Below are positions 9,757 through 21,569 of a stretch of DNA of 64,000 nucleotides, one piece after another; position 1 is the stretch's first letter; every line of letters begins with the position of its first letter. The notes under the pieces are model-generated. The model had not been told where the DNA came from. It saw only the letters and a program-made list of their open reading frames with translations, and did not search any database. Location: positions 62,001 through 126,000 of the forward strand of contig QCHR01000001.1 in NCBI GenBank assembly GCA_003277985.1, read 5' to 3'. This stretch comes from Prochlorococcus sp. AG-402-G06. GTDB lineage: Bacteria; Cyanobacteriota; Cyanobacteriia; PCC-6307; Cyanobiaceae. Made by a program: the position numbers and the translations under genes.

Positions 9757-11412
9757 TCAATCCAGAAGAGGAGCTTCAATAGTTCCAATTGATAAATTTG
9801 TATTACTAATAATTGTTGCTTGATCACTTCTAATTCTCTCAACGGCTAACAAATCTCTTTTAACCAATCCATCAATTGATGAAATATAAGTATCAGTCAT
9901 TATTTTTGGATACAAACCAATTCCAATAATAGGAACTAATAAACAAGCAATAATATAGATTTCTCTAGGTTCTGCATCTACCAACTTTGCTTTGGATATT
10001 AACTTCACATTCTCTTTCCCAAAGAAAATTTCTCTGAGCATCGAAAGCAAATATATGGGTGTCAAAATTACTCCAATTGCGGCTAATGAAGCTACAACAA
10101 TTCTAAATGGAAGTGTATAAACTTCATCAGTGACGAAACCGACAAAAACCATTAATTCTGATATGAATCCACTCATTCCAGGTAAAGCAAGAGAAGCAAA
10201 AGCACATGCAGTCCATAGAGCAAACATAATCCTCATGTTTTGACCAATCCCGCCCATCTCATCTAATTGAAGAGTGTGAGTTCTGTCATAAGTTGCTCCT
10301 ACAAGGAAAAACAAACTTGCTCCTATTAAACCGTGGCTAACCATCTGCAACATCGCACCACTCGTTCCCAAAGAACTAAAGCTTCCAATACCTATCAAAA
10401 CAAAACCCATGTGGCTTATTGAGCTATAAGCAATTTTCCTTTTTAAATTTCTTTGAGCAAAAGAAGTTAAGGCTGCATAAATAATATTTACTACACCCAG
10501 CACAATTAATAATGGTGCAAATTGGGCGTGAGCATCAGGCAGTAATTGTGCGTTAAATCTAAGGAGAGCATATCCGCCCATCTTTAACAATATTCCTGCC
10601 AAGAGCATATGTACGGGAGCAGTAGCCTCTCCATGGGCATCAGGCAACCAAGTATGCAGAGGTACAATAGGAAGTTTGACCCCAAAAGCTATTAGCAATC
10701 CTGCATAACAAAGCAGTTGAAACCCCTTACCAAAATTTTGCTGAGCTAAATGGGTATAACCAAAATCTGGTATCCCTCCTCCTTGAAAGAAACCCATTGC
10801 AAGACCTGCGAGTAGAATAAATAACGAGCTGCCTGCTGTGTAAATAATAAATTTCGTCGCTGCATATTGCCTTTTCTTTCCACCCCAGATTGCAAGAAAT
10901 AAATACACTGGGAATAACTCCAATTCCCAAGCGAGAAAGAAAAGCAACATATCTTGAACAGCAAATACAGCTATCTGTCCGCCATCCATGGCGAGAATTA
11001 AAAAGAAAAATAATTTTGGTTTATAGCTAACTGGCCACGCGGCTAAAACGGCAAGAGATGTTATGAAACTTGTAAGCAATATCAAAGGCATTGATAAGCC
11101 ATCTGCACCAACAGACCAAGTCAATCCAAGATCTGGTAGCCAACTAACTTTTTCATACAATTGCAAGCCTTCTTGACTTGGATCAAAACCTTTGAAGTAT
11201 GCAGCGACAGTAATTAGAAAAGTTATTAAAGCAATTATCAGGGCATACCATCTAACTTCTTTCCCATCTCCTTTATCTGGAATAAATGGAACAATTAGTG
11301 CCCCAAAGATGGGAAACAAAATAGATAAACTTAACCAAGGGAAATCGGCTTGAATTGGCTCAGGAATTAGCATTGTTCCTAGGTTCAAACTTGTATTGAG
11401 AGCGAATTCCAA
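9757..11412 (-). CDS. ndhD: NAD(P)H-quinone oxidoreductase chain 4 (NdhD)
   Basis: Polytopic; [32 protein letters not shown] and [22 protein letters not shown]. Confidence 0.96.
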   Translation of the reverse strand: MEFALNTSLNLGTMLIPEPIQADFPWLSLSILFPIFGALIVPFIPDKGDGKEVRWYALIIALITFLITVAAYFKGFDPSQEGLQLYEKVSWLPDLGLTWSVGADGLSMPLILLTSFITSLAVLAAWPVSYKPKLFFFLILAMDGGQIAVFAVQDMLLFFLAWELELFPVYLFLAIWGGKKRQYAATKFIIYTAGSSLFILLAGLAMGFFQGGGIPDFGYTHLAQQNFGKGFQLLCYAGLLIAFGVKLPIVPLHTWLPDAHGEATAPVHMLLAGILLKMGGYALLRFNAQLLPDAHAQFAPLLIVLGVVNIIYAALTSFAQRNLKRKIAYSSISHMGFVLIGIGSFSSLGTSGAMLQMVSHGLIGASLFFLVGATYDRTHTLQLDEMGGIGQNMRIMFALWTACAFASLALPGMSGFISELMVFVGFVTDEVYTLPFRIVVASLAAIGVILTPIYLLSMLREIFFGKENVKLISKAKLVDAEPREIYIIACLLVPIIGIGLYPKIMTDTYISSIDGLVKRDLLAVERIRSDQATIISNTNLSIGTIEAPLLD

Positions 11413-11511
11413 GACTCGAAATTAATCACCACTTTTTGAGTTTAGAAATTATGAGATTATTGGCACCCTCTAGATAGGGGATGAAACACACACCTAAAAA
11501 AATTATGTAAA

Positions 11512-13518
11512 TTATGCTCCTACAACGCCAAAAAGTGCAACCAGAGCAATCACTCCTCCAAAAACAATCAATGCATAAAACTGAGCTCTTCCAGTCTCAA
11601 AATATTTGAGTCCTTCTCCACTACCAAGAGTCAATAATCCAGTCAGGTTTACTACTCCATCAACTACTTTTGCATCTACTTCTAATACTTCTCTTGCTAG
11701 CTTTCTGCTACCTTTTACAAAAATCTTCTCATTTATTTCATCCAAGTACCATTTGTTCTGAAGAAATGAATTAATTTGAGGGTACTTCTCGGCTAGAGAA
11801 ACGCCAAGATCTAATCTTTTCAAATAATAAGTTAAAACCGCTAATAATATCCCCGCTGATGAGACGGCCACAGAGGCAGTTGCAAGAGGAAGAAATTCTC
11901 CCCAACTAAACTTTTCTGCAACTTCAATAGCCTCACTGGGGTTTAACAAGTTTGCAAAAATGCTGTTCCAAGGAACTCCTATAAATCCAATTAATGCAGA
12001 GGGAATTGCCAAAACGGTTAATGGGAATGTCATAGGCCATGAAGATTCATGTATCTTTCCAACTTCATGCTCTTCATGCTCTTCATCTTTTTCTTTACCT
12101 GCTAAAGAAAGCAAAGAAAGCTGCATCTCTTGATTTTCTCCTCGGAAGTCCCCCTCAAAAGTAAGAAAATAAAGCCTAAACATATAGAAAGCTGTCATTC
12201 CTGCAGTTAAAAAACCAATAAACCAAAGTATTGGGTAACTATTAAAGGCTTGACCAAGAATTTCATCTTTACTCCAAAAACCAGCTAGAGGGGGTATGCC
12301 ACTAATAGCAATACAACCAATGAAAAAAGTTATTGCTGTGATGGGCATTTTTTTACGCAGCCCTCCCATTAATCGCATGTCTTGAGCAAGAATAGGTTCA
12401 TGACCAACCACCTCCTCCATAGCGTGAATAACTGAACCTGAACCGAGAAACAACATCGCCTTAAAACAAGCATGAGTCACTAGATGGAACATTCCTGCAA
12501 CTGGTGCACCACATCCCATTGCAAGCATCATGTATCCGAGTTGAGAAACTGTGCTATAAGCCAATCCTTTTTTCAAATCCATCTGTGTCAAAGCTATAGA
12601 CGCTCCTAGGAAACAAGTTACCGTTCCAATAATTGCAATGAATAATCCCACAAAAGGGAACTGACTGAACAACGGATCAAGCCTTGCTACTAAAAAAACT
12701 CCGGCTGCAACCATTGTTGCTGCATGAATAAGGGCAGAGATGGGAGTTGGCCCTTCCATTGCATCCGGCAACCAAACATGTAAAGGGAATTGGGCAGACT
12801 TTGCCATTGGTCCCATAAAAACAAGGATGCAGAGAATCAAAGCTGCCCAAACTGGAACTGTCCCAGAACTAACTGCCTCTGATAAACCTTCAGCGATTCC
12901 ATGAAAATCAAAACTACCTGTTGCCCAAAAAAGACCTAAAATACCAAGTAATAAACCAAAGTCTCCCACTCTATTTACTATAAAAGCCTTTTGAGCTGCA
13001 TGTGCAGCACCATCTCTGTCATACCAAAAGCCAACTAGTAAGTATGAACACATACCAACCAATTCCCAAAAAACATATATTTCAAGCAAATTTGGACTAA
13101 CAATTAGCCCAAGCATTGAACTGCTGAATAAAGCTAAATAAGTAAAAAAACGAACGTAACCAGGATCATGTGCCATATAACCATGGGAATAAATCATGAC
13201 CAAGAAAGCAATTGAAGTCACAAGAGCGAGCATTACTGCCGCTAGAGGATCAATTACATATCCCATTGGTAACTCAAAAGATCCTGCGCTTGCCCATACA
13301 AACAGGTGTTCAACTGGAGGCTTGCCGGAGAGTTGCTCAGCCAAAACGGCATAGCTAATAAATGCCGAGGCACCTACGGAAGTTAAGAGGGTTATTGCAA
13401 CGGGTTTTCTTGAACGATTAAAAAGATCATTAAAACTAATTAATCCCAAACCAATCAAAACTGCTCCACAAAGAGGAAGTAGAGGAATTAACCAAGCAAA
13501 ATCTGCAGCCGAATGCAT
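11512..13518 (-). CDS. ndhF: NAD(P)H-quinone oxidoreductase subunit 5 (NdhF)
   Basis: FPLHVWLPDAMEGPTPISALIHAATMVAAGVFLVARL and SYLLVGFWYDRDGAAHAAQKAFIVNRVGDFG. Confidence 0.97.
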   Translation of the reverse strand: MHSAADFAWLIPLLPLCGAVLIGLGLISFNDLFNRSRKPVAITLLTSVGASAFISYAVLAEQLSGKPPVEHLFVWASAGSFELPMGYVIDPLAAVMLALVTSIAFLVMIYSHGYMAHDPGYVRFFTYLALFSSSMLGLIVSPNLLEIYVFWELVGMCSYLLVGFWYDRDGAAHAAQKAFIVNRVGDFGLLLGILGLFWATGSFDFHGIAEGLSEAVSSGTVPVWAALILCILVFMGPMAKSAQFPLHVWLPDAMEGPTPISALIHAATMVAAGVFLVARLDPLFSQFPFVGLFIAIIGTVTCFLGASIALTQMDLKKGLAYSTVSQLGYMMLAMGCGAPVAGMFHLVTHACFKAMLFLGSGSVIHAMEEVVGHEPILAQDMRLMGGLRKKMPITAITFFIGCIAISGIPPLAGFWSKDEILGQAFNSYPILWFIGFLTAGMTAFYMFRLYFLTFEGDFRGENQEMQLSLLSLAGKEKDEEHEEHEVGKIHESSWPMTFPLTVLAIPSALIGFIGVPWNSIFANLLNPSEAIEVAEKFSWGEFLPLATASVAVSSAGILLAVLTYYLKRLDLGVSLAEKYPQINSFLQNKWYLDEINEKIFVKGSRKLAREVLEVDAKVVDGVVNLTGLLTLGSGEGLKYFETGRAQFYALIVFGGVIALVALFGVVGA

Positions 13519-13527
13519 CCAGCTAAA

Positions 13528-14289
13528 TCATATTGAAATAAGTTTAGGCATTCTTGCCAGTAATTCAGTGAAATCATAAGAGAGAAATCTCTGAGCCCCA
13601 ACAGAAATAAATTTATGAGACCACCAGAAAAAAAACACTGCAATGAGAATACCCATTTGAGACGGCCTTAGAAATTCTTTTATTTGTAATTTTTGTCGTC
13701 CATCCAACACAGCCAAAAAAGGAACGACCGACGTTCGTTTCTTCACTTCCTCAAATTCTTTTCCAAATTTCAAGCTAAGTCTTCTATCACCATGCCAGAT
13801 GGCAAATAAATGATGTGCAATCAATCCCAAACAAGTCACAAGTGTAAAACTTGTCCCTATCCAAAGAAAATGTGCAAAACACCAAATAATCTGCCCAATT
13901 GCCTGCGGATGGCGTGTGACTCTAATAATCCCTGAAGCATAAATTCTTACTTTGGGCTTGAGGAGAGCAGGGATTTCTAAAAGATTGTAAGTAGCTGGAT
14001 ACAAAAAAAGAAAACTTATGGCACTTAAAATCCAAATCAGAGGTATTAGTTCGCTAATCCCTTGTAAATTCCAAAATCTAATTCCGTCGTAACGATGAGC
14101 TATAAAATAACCAACCAAAATAACTGCTGAGGGAATACTTACAAAAGCAAAAATCAATCTCCATGCTCTTGCACCAATAATGCTCTCTGCCCTCACCCTT
14201 AAAGCGGCTCCACCACTATGAATTACTGCAAAGCAAAATAGAAGTAATATCATCACAAAACTGGAATTATGAGTTTCTAAAAATGCCAT
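13528..14289 (-). CDS. NnrU-family membrane protein, candidate 15-cis-zeta-carotene isomerase (Z-ISO-like)
   Basis: FAVIHSGGAALR..., GIIRVTRHPQAIGQIIWCFAHFLWIG..., HHLFAIWHGDRRL: NnrU/Z-ISO-type histidine motifs in TM segments. Confidence 0.85.
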   Translation of the reverse strand: MAFLETHNSSFVMILLLFCFAVIHSGGAALRVRAESIIGARAWRLIFAFVSIPSAVILVGYFIAHRYDGIRFWNLQGISELIPLIWILSAISFLFLYPATYNLLEIPALLKPKVRIYASGIIRVTRHPQAIGQIIWCFAHFLWIGTSFTLVTCLGLIAHHLFAIWHGDRRLSLKFGKEFEEVKKRTSVVPFLAVLDGRQKLQIKEFLRPSQMGILIAVFFFWWSHKFISVGAQRFLSYDFTELLARMPKLISI

Positions 14290-14398
14290 TAGTCTTATAA
14301 AAAGCCTCTAAAAAAATTATTAGATCCATACCGGATCAACAGTTGGAGTTGTTTTTCCCTACATTTTATTTTAATAAGTGCCATGAAGGCCTGCCACC

Positions 14399-15349
14399 AT
14401 GGCCGAAATCCCATTCACTCTTGATCAACTAAGAATCCTCAAAGCAATTGTTGACGAGGGGAGCTTTAAAAAAGCTGCTGACAGTCTCTTTGTGACTCAA
14501 CCAGCAGTAAGCTTGCAAGTGCAAAATCTTGAAAAACAACTAGAAATTGCCATATTTGATAGAGGAGGAAGGAAAGCTCAACTTACAGAAGCTGGAAAAC
14601 TTCTCCTAAATTATTGTGAAAAAATCTTAGGAGAGTGCCAAGAGACTTGCAAAGCAATTGAAGATTTAAATAATCTCAAAGGTGGATCTCTGATTATTGG
14701 AGCCAGTCAAACTACAGGTACTTACTTGATGCCAAGGATGATTGGGCTTTTCAGACAAAAGTATCCAGAAGTATCAGTTCAACTTCAAATTCACAGCACT
14801 AGAAGAACAGGATGGAGTGTTTCAAATGGCCAGATAGACATTGCAATTATTGGAGGTCAACTTCCATTAGAGTTAAACGAATCATTACAGGTAATTCCTT
14901 TTGCAACTGATGAGTTAGCTTTGGTTTTGCCTACCAATCATCCATTAGCGAAATCAAAAGAACTCACAAAAGAAGATTTATATAGTTTGAGGTTTATAAC
15001 CTTGGATAATCAATCAACTACAAGAAAGGTAGTTGATCAACTGCTATCTTCTTCAGGATTAGACGTACAAAGATTACATATAGAGATGGAATTAAATTCT
15101 CTTGAAGCCATCAAAAATGCTGTTCAATCTGATTTAGGAGCTGCTTTTCTTCCAGTAGTCTCAATTGAAAGAGAACTATCTGGAGGGACTATTCATAGAC
15201 CAATTGTTGCAGATTTAGAAGTCAAAAGAGAACTAAAAGTAATTACTAATCCTGGCAGATATTCATCTCGAGCTGCCGAAGCATTCATACAAGATATCTT
15301 ACCTTTATTTGCAAGTTCATTCTCGCCATTGTTTAATCCTCAAAATTAG
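14399..15349 (+). CDS. rbcR: LysR-family regulator, RbcR/CmpR-like
   Basis: [44 protein letters not shown] plus LysR effector domain; resembles cyanobacterial RuBisCO operon regulator. Confidence 0.85.
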   Translation: MAEIPFTLDQLRILKAIVDEGSFKKAADSLFVTQPAVSLQVQNLEKQLEIAIFDRGGRKAQLTEAGKLLLNYCEKILGECQETCKAIEDLNNLKGGSLIIGASQTTGTYLMPRMIGLFRQKYPEVSVQLQIHSTRRTGWSVSNGQIDIAIIGGQLPLELNESLQVIPFATDELALVLPTNHPLAKSKELTKEDLYSLRFITLDNQSTTRKVVDQLLSSSGLDVQRLHIEMELNSLEAIKNAVQSDLGAAFLPVVSIERELSGGTIHRPIVADLEVKRELKVITNPGRYSSRAAEAFIQDILPLFASSFSPLFNPQN

Positions 15350-16005
15350 AACTGTATAGCTTCTTTATTTATACCAACAGCATCTTCTTCAGCACCTTTA
15401 ATTATAAATTTATTTTCATTAACATCTGCTTGATAAACGCAACGCACAATTGGCTGATCCCTGATTGAACCAATATAAGCAAATGTATTCATTCTCTGCT
15501 TGCACTCCCTTACATCTTCATTATTTATAGCCCCTTGCTTCTGCAAAACAGTCCAGTTCTCTCTTCTAATTACACAACCTGGCTGAAGAGCAGGTTGTGT
15601 AACAAAGCTTGTAGAGGGATTTAAGGTCGTATACATTTCAACATCGATAACAAAAGCACTTGCACCGTATTGCCTACAAAAGTCAGGATCAGGAACTGCC
15701 ATATCCAACTGTTGCTGACTTGCAATGTTTCCCTGACCACCTGAAGTTGTGCTTGTAATAAGGCTGCCTAGACCCACACCAATTACCAATACTCCAGCCA
15801 AAATAGCAATTGAATTAGAGTTAATTTTTATACCACCGCCTCCTCCATCTGAGGGACCAGACGATTTAAATCGATTTCCTCTCGTTTCATATTGGTCTCT
15901 CTCATTTGGATCTTTTCTTGAATTAAATCTGTTTCCTTCTCCTCTTCTCGCCAGATCTGATCTTCTACGAGATGATGGTCGCCGATTATAAGGGCCTTGA
16001 TTCAT
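15346..16005 (-). CDS. DUF3172-type protein with basic low-complexity N-terminus and one TM helix
   Basis: [24 protein letters not shown]... then [20 protein letters not shown]; start overlaps ndhM stop. Family name from memory. Confidence 0.75.
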   Translation of the reverse strand: MNQGPYNRRPSSRRRSDLARRGEGNRFNSRKDPNERDQYETRGNRFKSSGPSDGGGGGIKINSNSIAILAGVLVIGVGLGSLITSTTSGGQGNIASQQQLDMAVPDPDFCRQYGASAFVIDVEMYTTLNPSTSFVTQPALQPGCVIRRENWTVLQKQGAINNEDVRECKQRMNTFAYIGSIRDQPIVRCVYQADVNENKFIIKGAEEDAVGINKEAIQF

Positions 16006-16349
16006 AATAATTCTTGAGTTCGAGGTAATCCCATTGAATAGTTCATTACCCTGCTGTTTGGGTTATAACTGAGTTCTCCATCTTTCAGCAACTTTCGAAT
16101 AAAATCTTCAAGCAACGATCCAATTTTTCTCAAGCTGTAATCGCTCAATTCATTATCGGCTTGCGAGTCCACTAGTTCACGAAAATAATCTTGCACTTTT
16201 TTTATAGATTGATCGCTCCAAATAAACTCATTATCAGGATCAATATCTAAGGTCAAATGCCCATTATCTAAAACTAAATCATGATTTTTGACCACTGCAG
16301 TAAATATTCTTACGTGTCTCGTTGTGCATTTAAGAATAGTGTCGCTCAT
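16002..16349 (-). CDS. ndhM: NAD(P)H-quinone oxidoreductase subunit M
   Basis: [38 protein letters not shown]... [16 protein letters not shown] as in NdhM. Confidence 0.92.
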   Translation of the reverse strand: MSDTILKCTTRHVRIFTAVVKNHDLVLDNGHLTLDIDPDNEFIWSDQSIKKVQDYFRELVDSQADNELSDYSLRKIGSLLEDFIRKLLKDGELSYNPNSRVMNYSMGLPRTQELL

Positions 16350-16391
16350 GAATTTAAAACAACAAACCGAAATATATAGTGCAAATTTAAC

Positions 16392-16415
16392 GACCTTAAC
16401 CCGTGTTGGGTGGTC
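16392..16415. promoter_or_regulatory. inverted repeat GACC(TTA)ACCC-gtgtt-GGGTGGTC between divergent ndhM and pds
   Basis: Direct reading of gaccttaacccgtgttgggtggtc; 8 bp stem with a 3-nt bulge and 5-nt loop in the shared upstream region. Function unknown. Confidence 0.35.
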
Positions 16416-16435
16416 TTAATCACTAAAGTTGTTAA

Positions 16436-17842
<1,407 letters not shown>

Positions 17843-17922
17843 TCTTAATGTATCAAAATAAATTTGTCTAAAATTGCAATTAATAGATTAATGCAAACTA
17901 AAAAACTTACAAACTTCTAATT

Positions 17923-18864
17923 TTGTCGCAGCCTTCTTCTTTGAATCTAGAGGATGCCTACGAGGCTTGCAGAAAAGAAACTGCACAATGGGCCAAGACC
18001 TTCTATCTTGGCACCATGCTGCTTCCCCCTTCTAAACGCAGAGCTATCTGGGCTATTTATGTTTGGTGCCGTAGAACGGATGAGCTAATGGATAGCACAG
18101 AAGCTCAAAGCAAATCTAGAAATGAATTATCAGATCGACTAGATAAATGGGAAGACAAAACAAAAAAAGTTTTTGCTGGTCACATTGAAGATGATCTTGA
18201 TGCAGTTTTAGCCGATACTCTTCAAAAATTTCCTCAATCCATTCAGCCTTATATCGATATGATTGAGGGTCAGAGAATGGATTTAGATACAACCAGATAC
18301 AAAAACTTTGAAGAACTTGAACTCTACTGTTACAGAGTCGCTGGAACGGTTGGATTAATGACACAAGGTGTAATAGGTATTGATGCTGCCTATACGTCCA
18401 ATCCAAACAAGGTATCTCCTGATACTTCAAAAGCAGCTATTGCTCTAGGAATTGCCAATCAATTAACAAATATTCTGAGAGATGTTGGAGAAGATAGAGG
18501 AAGAGGGCGAATTTATTTACCATTAGAGGATCTAAAGAAATTTAATTACACAGAAGAAGATTTAATGAACGGAAAAATCAATGAAAACTGGAAAGCATTA
18601 ATGTCTTTTCAATTAGCCAGAGCGAGAGATTGGTTCCTTAAATCTGAAGAAGGCATAAAATGGCTTTCAATAGATGCAAGATGGCCAATATGGACTTCAT
18701 TACGACTATATAGCGGAATACTTAATTCAATTGAGAAATTGGATTATGACGTTTTTAATAATCGCGCGTATGTAAAGGGATGGGTTAAAGCTGTAAATTT
18801 ACCCATCTCTTATATGATGACTATCAACGATGAAAAATATAAACTTAGAACACTAATTAATTAA
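17923..18864 (+). CDS. crtB: phytoene synthase
   Basis: TTG start; YVWCRRTDELMD (DxxxD) and NQLTNILRDVGEDRGRGRIYLP motifs. Confidence 0.96.
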   Translation: MSQPSSLNLEDAYEACRKETAQWAKTFYLGTMLLPPSKRRAIWAIYVWCRRTDELMDSTEAQSKSRNELSDRLDKWEDKTKKVFAGHIEDDLDAVLADTLQKFPQSIQPYIDMIEGQRMDLDTTRYKNFEELELYCYRVAGTVGLMTQGVIGIDAAYTSNPNKVSPDTSKAAIALGIANQLTNILRDVGEDRGRGRIYLPLEDLKKFNYTEEDLMNGKINENWKALMSFQLARARDWFLKSEEGIKWLSIDARWPIWTSLRLYSGILNSIEKLDYDVFNNRAYVKGWVKAVNLPISYMMTINDEKYKLRTLIN

Positions 18865-18868
18865 ATAT

Positions 18869-19300
18869 TTATACAGGAGTTTTTTGATTAGCCAAAAGAT
18901 CCTTTAATTTTGATAATTCACCCGCCCATCTTGGATCTGGAGCTTCTTTGATTGGTGCATCGCTATGTACAACTTTCTTAACATCTTTACGATTAGAAGC
19001 TTTATTTCCATTACTGGAGCTTGCCCCTCTTCTGGAACTGCCTGAATTTGAGTCTTTACGCTCGGAACGCTCAACCCTCAATTTATTACCATTGAATTCA
19101 TGGCCATTTAATTTTTCAATAAGTTCATTAGCAACATTCTCGTCTTTAATATTAGCGAAACCAAATCCCCTACAAGCCTTGGTATCTCTATCGAAAACAG
19201 CTTTAAATTTGATTCCGTCTCCTATGGATGTGAGAAGGGCTTCAAGTTCTTTAACATTGACATTCTGCGGCAAATTGCCGATGTAAAGGCGAACACTCAT
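18869..19300 (-). CDS. RRM RNA-binding protein
   Basis: RLYIGNLPQNV (RNP2) and ACRGFGFANI (RNP1) motifs; Ser/Gly/Asn-rich linker. Confidence 0.9.
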   Translation of the reverse strand: MSVRLYIGNLPQNVNVKELEALLTSIGDGIKFKAVFDRDTKACRGFGFANIKDENVANELIEKLNGHEFNGNKLRVERSERKDSNSGSSRRGASSSNGNKASNRKDVKKVVHSDAPIKEAPDPRWAGELSKLKDLLANQKTPV

Positions 19301-19366
19301 TTAGAAAAAAGGGGATAAAACGACTACGGCATACGGCCGAGATTAATTTGATTTGTGTGTAGTTAA

Positions 19367-20560
19367 TCACAAAAAGGGGGCATTCTCTAGTGTCCATTTA
19401 CGAGCGACCTCCAAAGCCTGTTGATTTGTAAGGTACCGACCATAAGCTTTTTCCCGAGAAAGATGCATCATCAGCTCCCCTAAGAGGGGGCCAGGGGGGA
19501 TGTTTAAGACTTTTTGAAGTGAGTGGCCATCAAGGGGAGAGGAAGGGTGAAAGAGAGGATCTGAAGGGTCTTCCCAACGCTCTATCCAATTATTCATATA
19601 TTTATCTTTCAAAAAAAGAACTAAAGATGGCAAATCCTCTTCCAAGTCTATGTGAAGTTGAAACCTTTCATCTTCTGAAAAATTATCCAAACCTAAGTTG
19701 TTAATTTTATTAACCCAAAATCGCAAGGTCTTACATCTTTTAATTTGATTTTTACTAAACATCAATCTTGATAGACCATCATCACTAAGCAAACATATTA
19801 ATCTTGCTAACTGAATACCTAATGTTGGTGTTTCTGAGAAAATATATTTTCTATTTTCCTCAACAAAAGGAAGTTTACCTTCATTCCAATTTCTCAATAA
19901 TTGCAGCTCTAAATAAGTCTGATAAATCGAAGAATTCCATTTTGAATCAACTATTTTTAAAATCTCCATTTTTATCCTTTCAGGCGCAACATTACTTAAT
20001 CTATCTGAATTATTTTTTAGAAATCTTTTAGTTTTTTTCTCTAGATCAAAGTTTAGTTCACACATTAATCTAAAACCTCTGAGAATTCTCAATGGGTCAT
20101 CAATTAGGTTCTGCTCACTTATTGCAACAATTTTCTTCCTTTTCAAATCATCAATTCCTCCCGCTGGATCAAAAATCTCCGGCCTTTCTTTAAGCCTTAA
20201 AGCAATTGCATTCATTCTAAAGTCACGTCTTAATAAATCATCTTTAAGATTTTCACCAACCTGTCGAGCAATATCTAAAGTCCAACCATTAACAACTAAT
20301 CGAGCAATATCTCTCTTCTCATCTAGCTTTATAAAAGTGGCATTAATCTTTTTAGATAAATTTTCGCTGAATTTAATAGCATCTGTTGGAATAACAAAAT
20401 CCAAATCAGGTTTTTGACTTAATTTTTTTAATAATCCATCTCTCACAGAGCCTCCAACGAGAGCACTTCCTGGGGGCAAATCAGCTATTGATATTGGCCA
20501 ATCTTTAGGATTTAAATCTCCAAAAAGATCAATTGATAGTAATGTGTCCTTAATTATCAA
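19367..20560 (-). CDS. cca: CCA tRNA nucleotidyltransferase / poly(A) polymerase family
   Basis: ALVGGSVRDGLLKK...DLDFVIP, RRDFRMNAIAL, DPAGGIDDLKRKKI, DDPLRILRGFR motifs. Confidence 0.92.
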   Translation of the reverse strand: MIIKDTLLSIDLFGDLNPKDWPISIADLPPGSALVGGSVRDGLLKKLSQKPDLDFVIPTDAIKFSENLSKKINATFIKLDEKRDIARLVVNGWTLDIARQVGENLKDDLLRRDFRMNAIALRLKERPEIFDPAGGIDDLKRKKIVAISEQNLIDDPLRILRGFRLMCELNFDLEKKTKRFLKNNSDRLSNVAPERIKMEILKIVDSKWNSSIYQTYLELQLLRNWNEGKLPFVEENRKYIFSETPTLGIQLARLICLLSDDGLSRLMFSKNQIKRCKTLRFWVNKINNLGLDNFSEDERFQLHIDLEEDLPSLVLFLKDKYMNNWIERWEDPSDPLFHPSSPLDGHSLQKVLNIPPGPLLGELMMHLSREKAYGRYLTNQQALEVARKWTLENAPFL

Positions 20561-20589
20561 AATTGCACCCAGATTTTACCCGAAGAGTT

Positions 20590-20841
20590 ATGTGCATCTG
20601 CGTTGATTGTGCCTGGGTTGATAGATGCAAGACCTACTTTACGGTTGAAGAACAGCATGGAGTAAAACACTTGTCGCAAAATCCAGATTTTCAAGGTTCT
20701 AATCCAAAAATACATATCAATATTGCTGATTTGCCCGATAGCACAATAGGAATTGAATGGGATGTAAGAGGATGTGATAGTTTTAAACTTGATCAAGGGA
20801 AGTGGAGCAGGCTTCGTCCAGGAGAAGAAATTCCAAAATAA
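20590..20841 (+). CDS. ycf34: Ycf34-like cysteine protein
   Basis: MCICVDCAWVDRCKTYFTVEEQHGVKHL N-terminus; ATG at 20590 is preferred over the ORF-track start at 20563. Confidence 0.88.
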   Translation: MCICVDCAWVDRCKTYFTVEEQHGVKHLSQNPDFQGSNPKIHINIADLPDSTIGIEWDVRGCDSFKLDQGKWSRLRPGEEIPK

Positions 20842-21521
20842 CAATCATAATAAATTCTTTGCAAAATTTCCATAACTCAAAATCAAAATATTTATTAGCA
20901 TTACATAGCTGCTCAGAATCATTTGGAGTAGCCATTAAAGATACTGAAAATCCAGAAAAAATAATAAAAAGTGAAATATTTAATATTGGTAGATCATTAT
21001 CAAACAAATTATTTAGTTGTATAGAAACAATTCTTCCGAGAAAGTTTTGGAAGCAGATTATTCGCATTTCGGTAGCAAAAGGTCCTGGGAGTTTTACCAG
21101 TACAAGATTAACTATCTCAATGGCTAGAACTATTGCTCAGCAAATGGATTGTTCATTAGATTCGATTAGTTCCTTCCATTTAATGGCTACAAGGCTTTAC
21201 AAAGATCTTGCTACGAACCAAAGCTTGAATCCATTTTGGATAACAGATGTTTTACCACGTAGAGGAATTGTGGCTGGTAAATATCAACTAGTTAAAATTC
21301 ACCAAGAGTCAAATTTTCATGAATTTTATGAAATAATTTCTCCACAATTAATAAGTAATGAAAAACTAATCAACCCTTCAATAAAGGCCTCCTACAATAT
21401 AGAAAAAGATATTATTTCGCTTATAGAGTTTTCTCAATATTGTCAAAATTCAAAAGTTCAATCTAATTGGCAAAAAACATTACCCATTTATCCAACTTCA
21501 CCAATCGATAATCAAAAATAA
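20802..21521 (+). CDS. tsaB: tRNA threonylcarbamoyladenosine biosynthesis protein TsaB-like
   Basis: LLALHSCSESFGVAI..., RISVAKGPGSFTSTRLTISMARTIAQQ; real start may be TTG at about 20859, which removes overlap with ycf34. Confidence 0.82.
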   Translation: MEQASSRRRNSKITIIINSLQNFHNSKSKYLLALHSCSESFGVAIKDTENPEKIIKSEIFNIGRSLSNKLFSCIETILPRKFWKQIIRISVAKGPGSFTSTRLTISMARTIAQQMDCSLDSISSFHLMATRLYKDLATNQSLNPFWITDVLPRRGIVAGKYQLVKIHQESNFHEFYEIISPQLISNEKLINPSIKASYNIEKDIISLIEFSQYCQNSKVQSNWQKTLPIYPTSPIDNQK

Positions 21522-21569
21522 AAATGGATTAGTTTCAACGTTTTCTATTCTTGTAAACATAACTTAATT

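Noticed and set aside
11461-11485. Possible hairpin caccctctagataggggatg upstream of ndhD
   Set aside because: Only a short CCC/GGG stem around an internal palindrome; too weak to call a terminator or operator.
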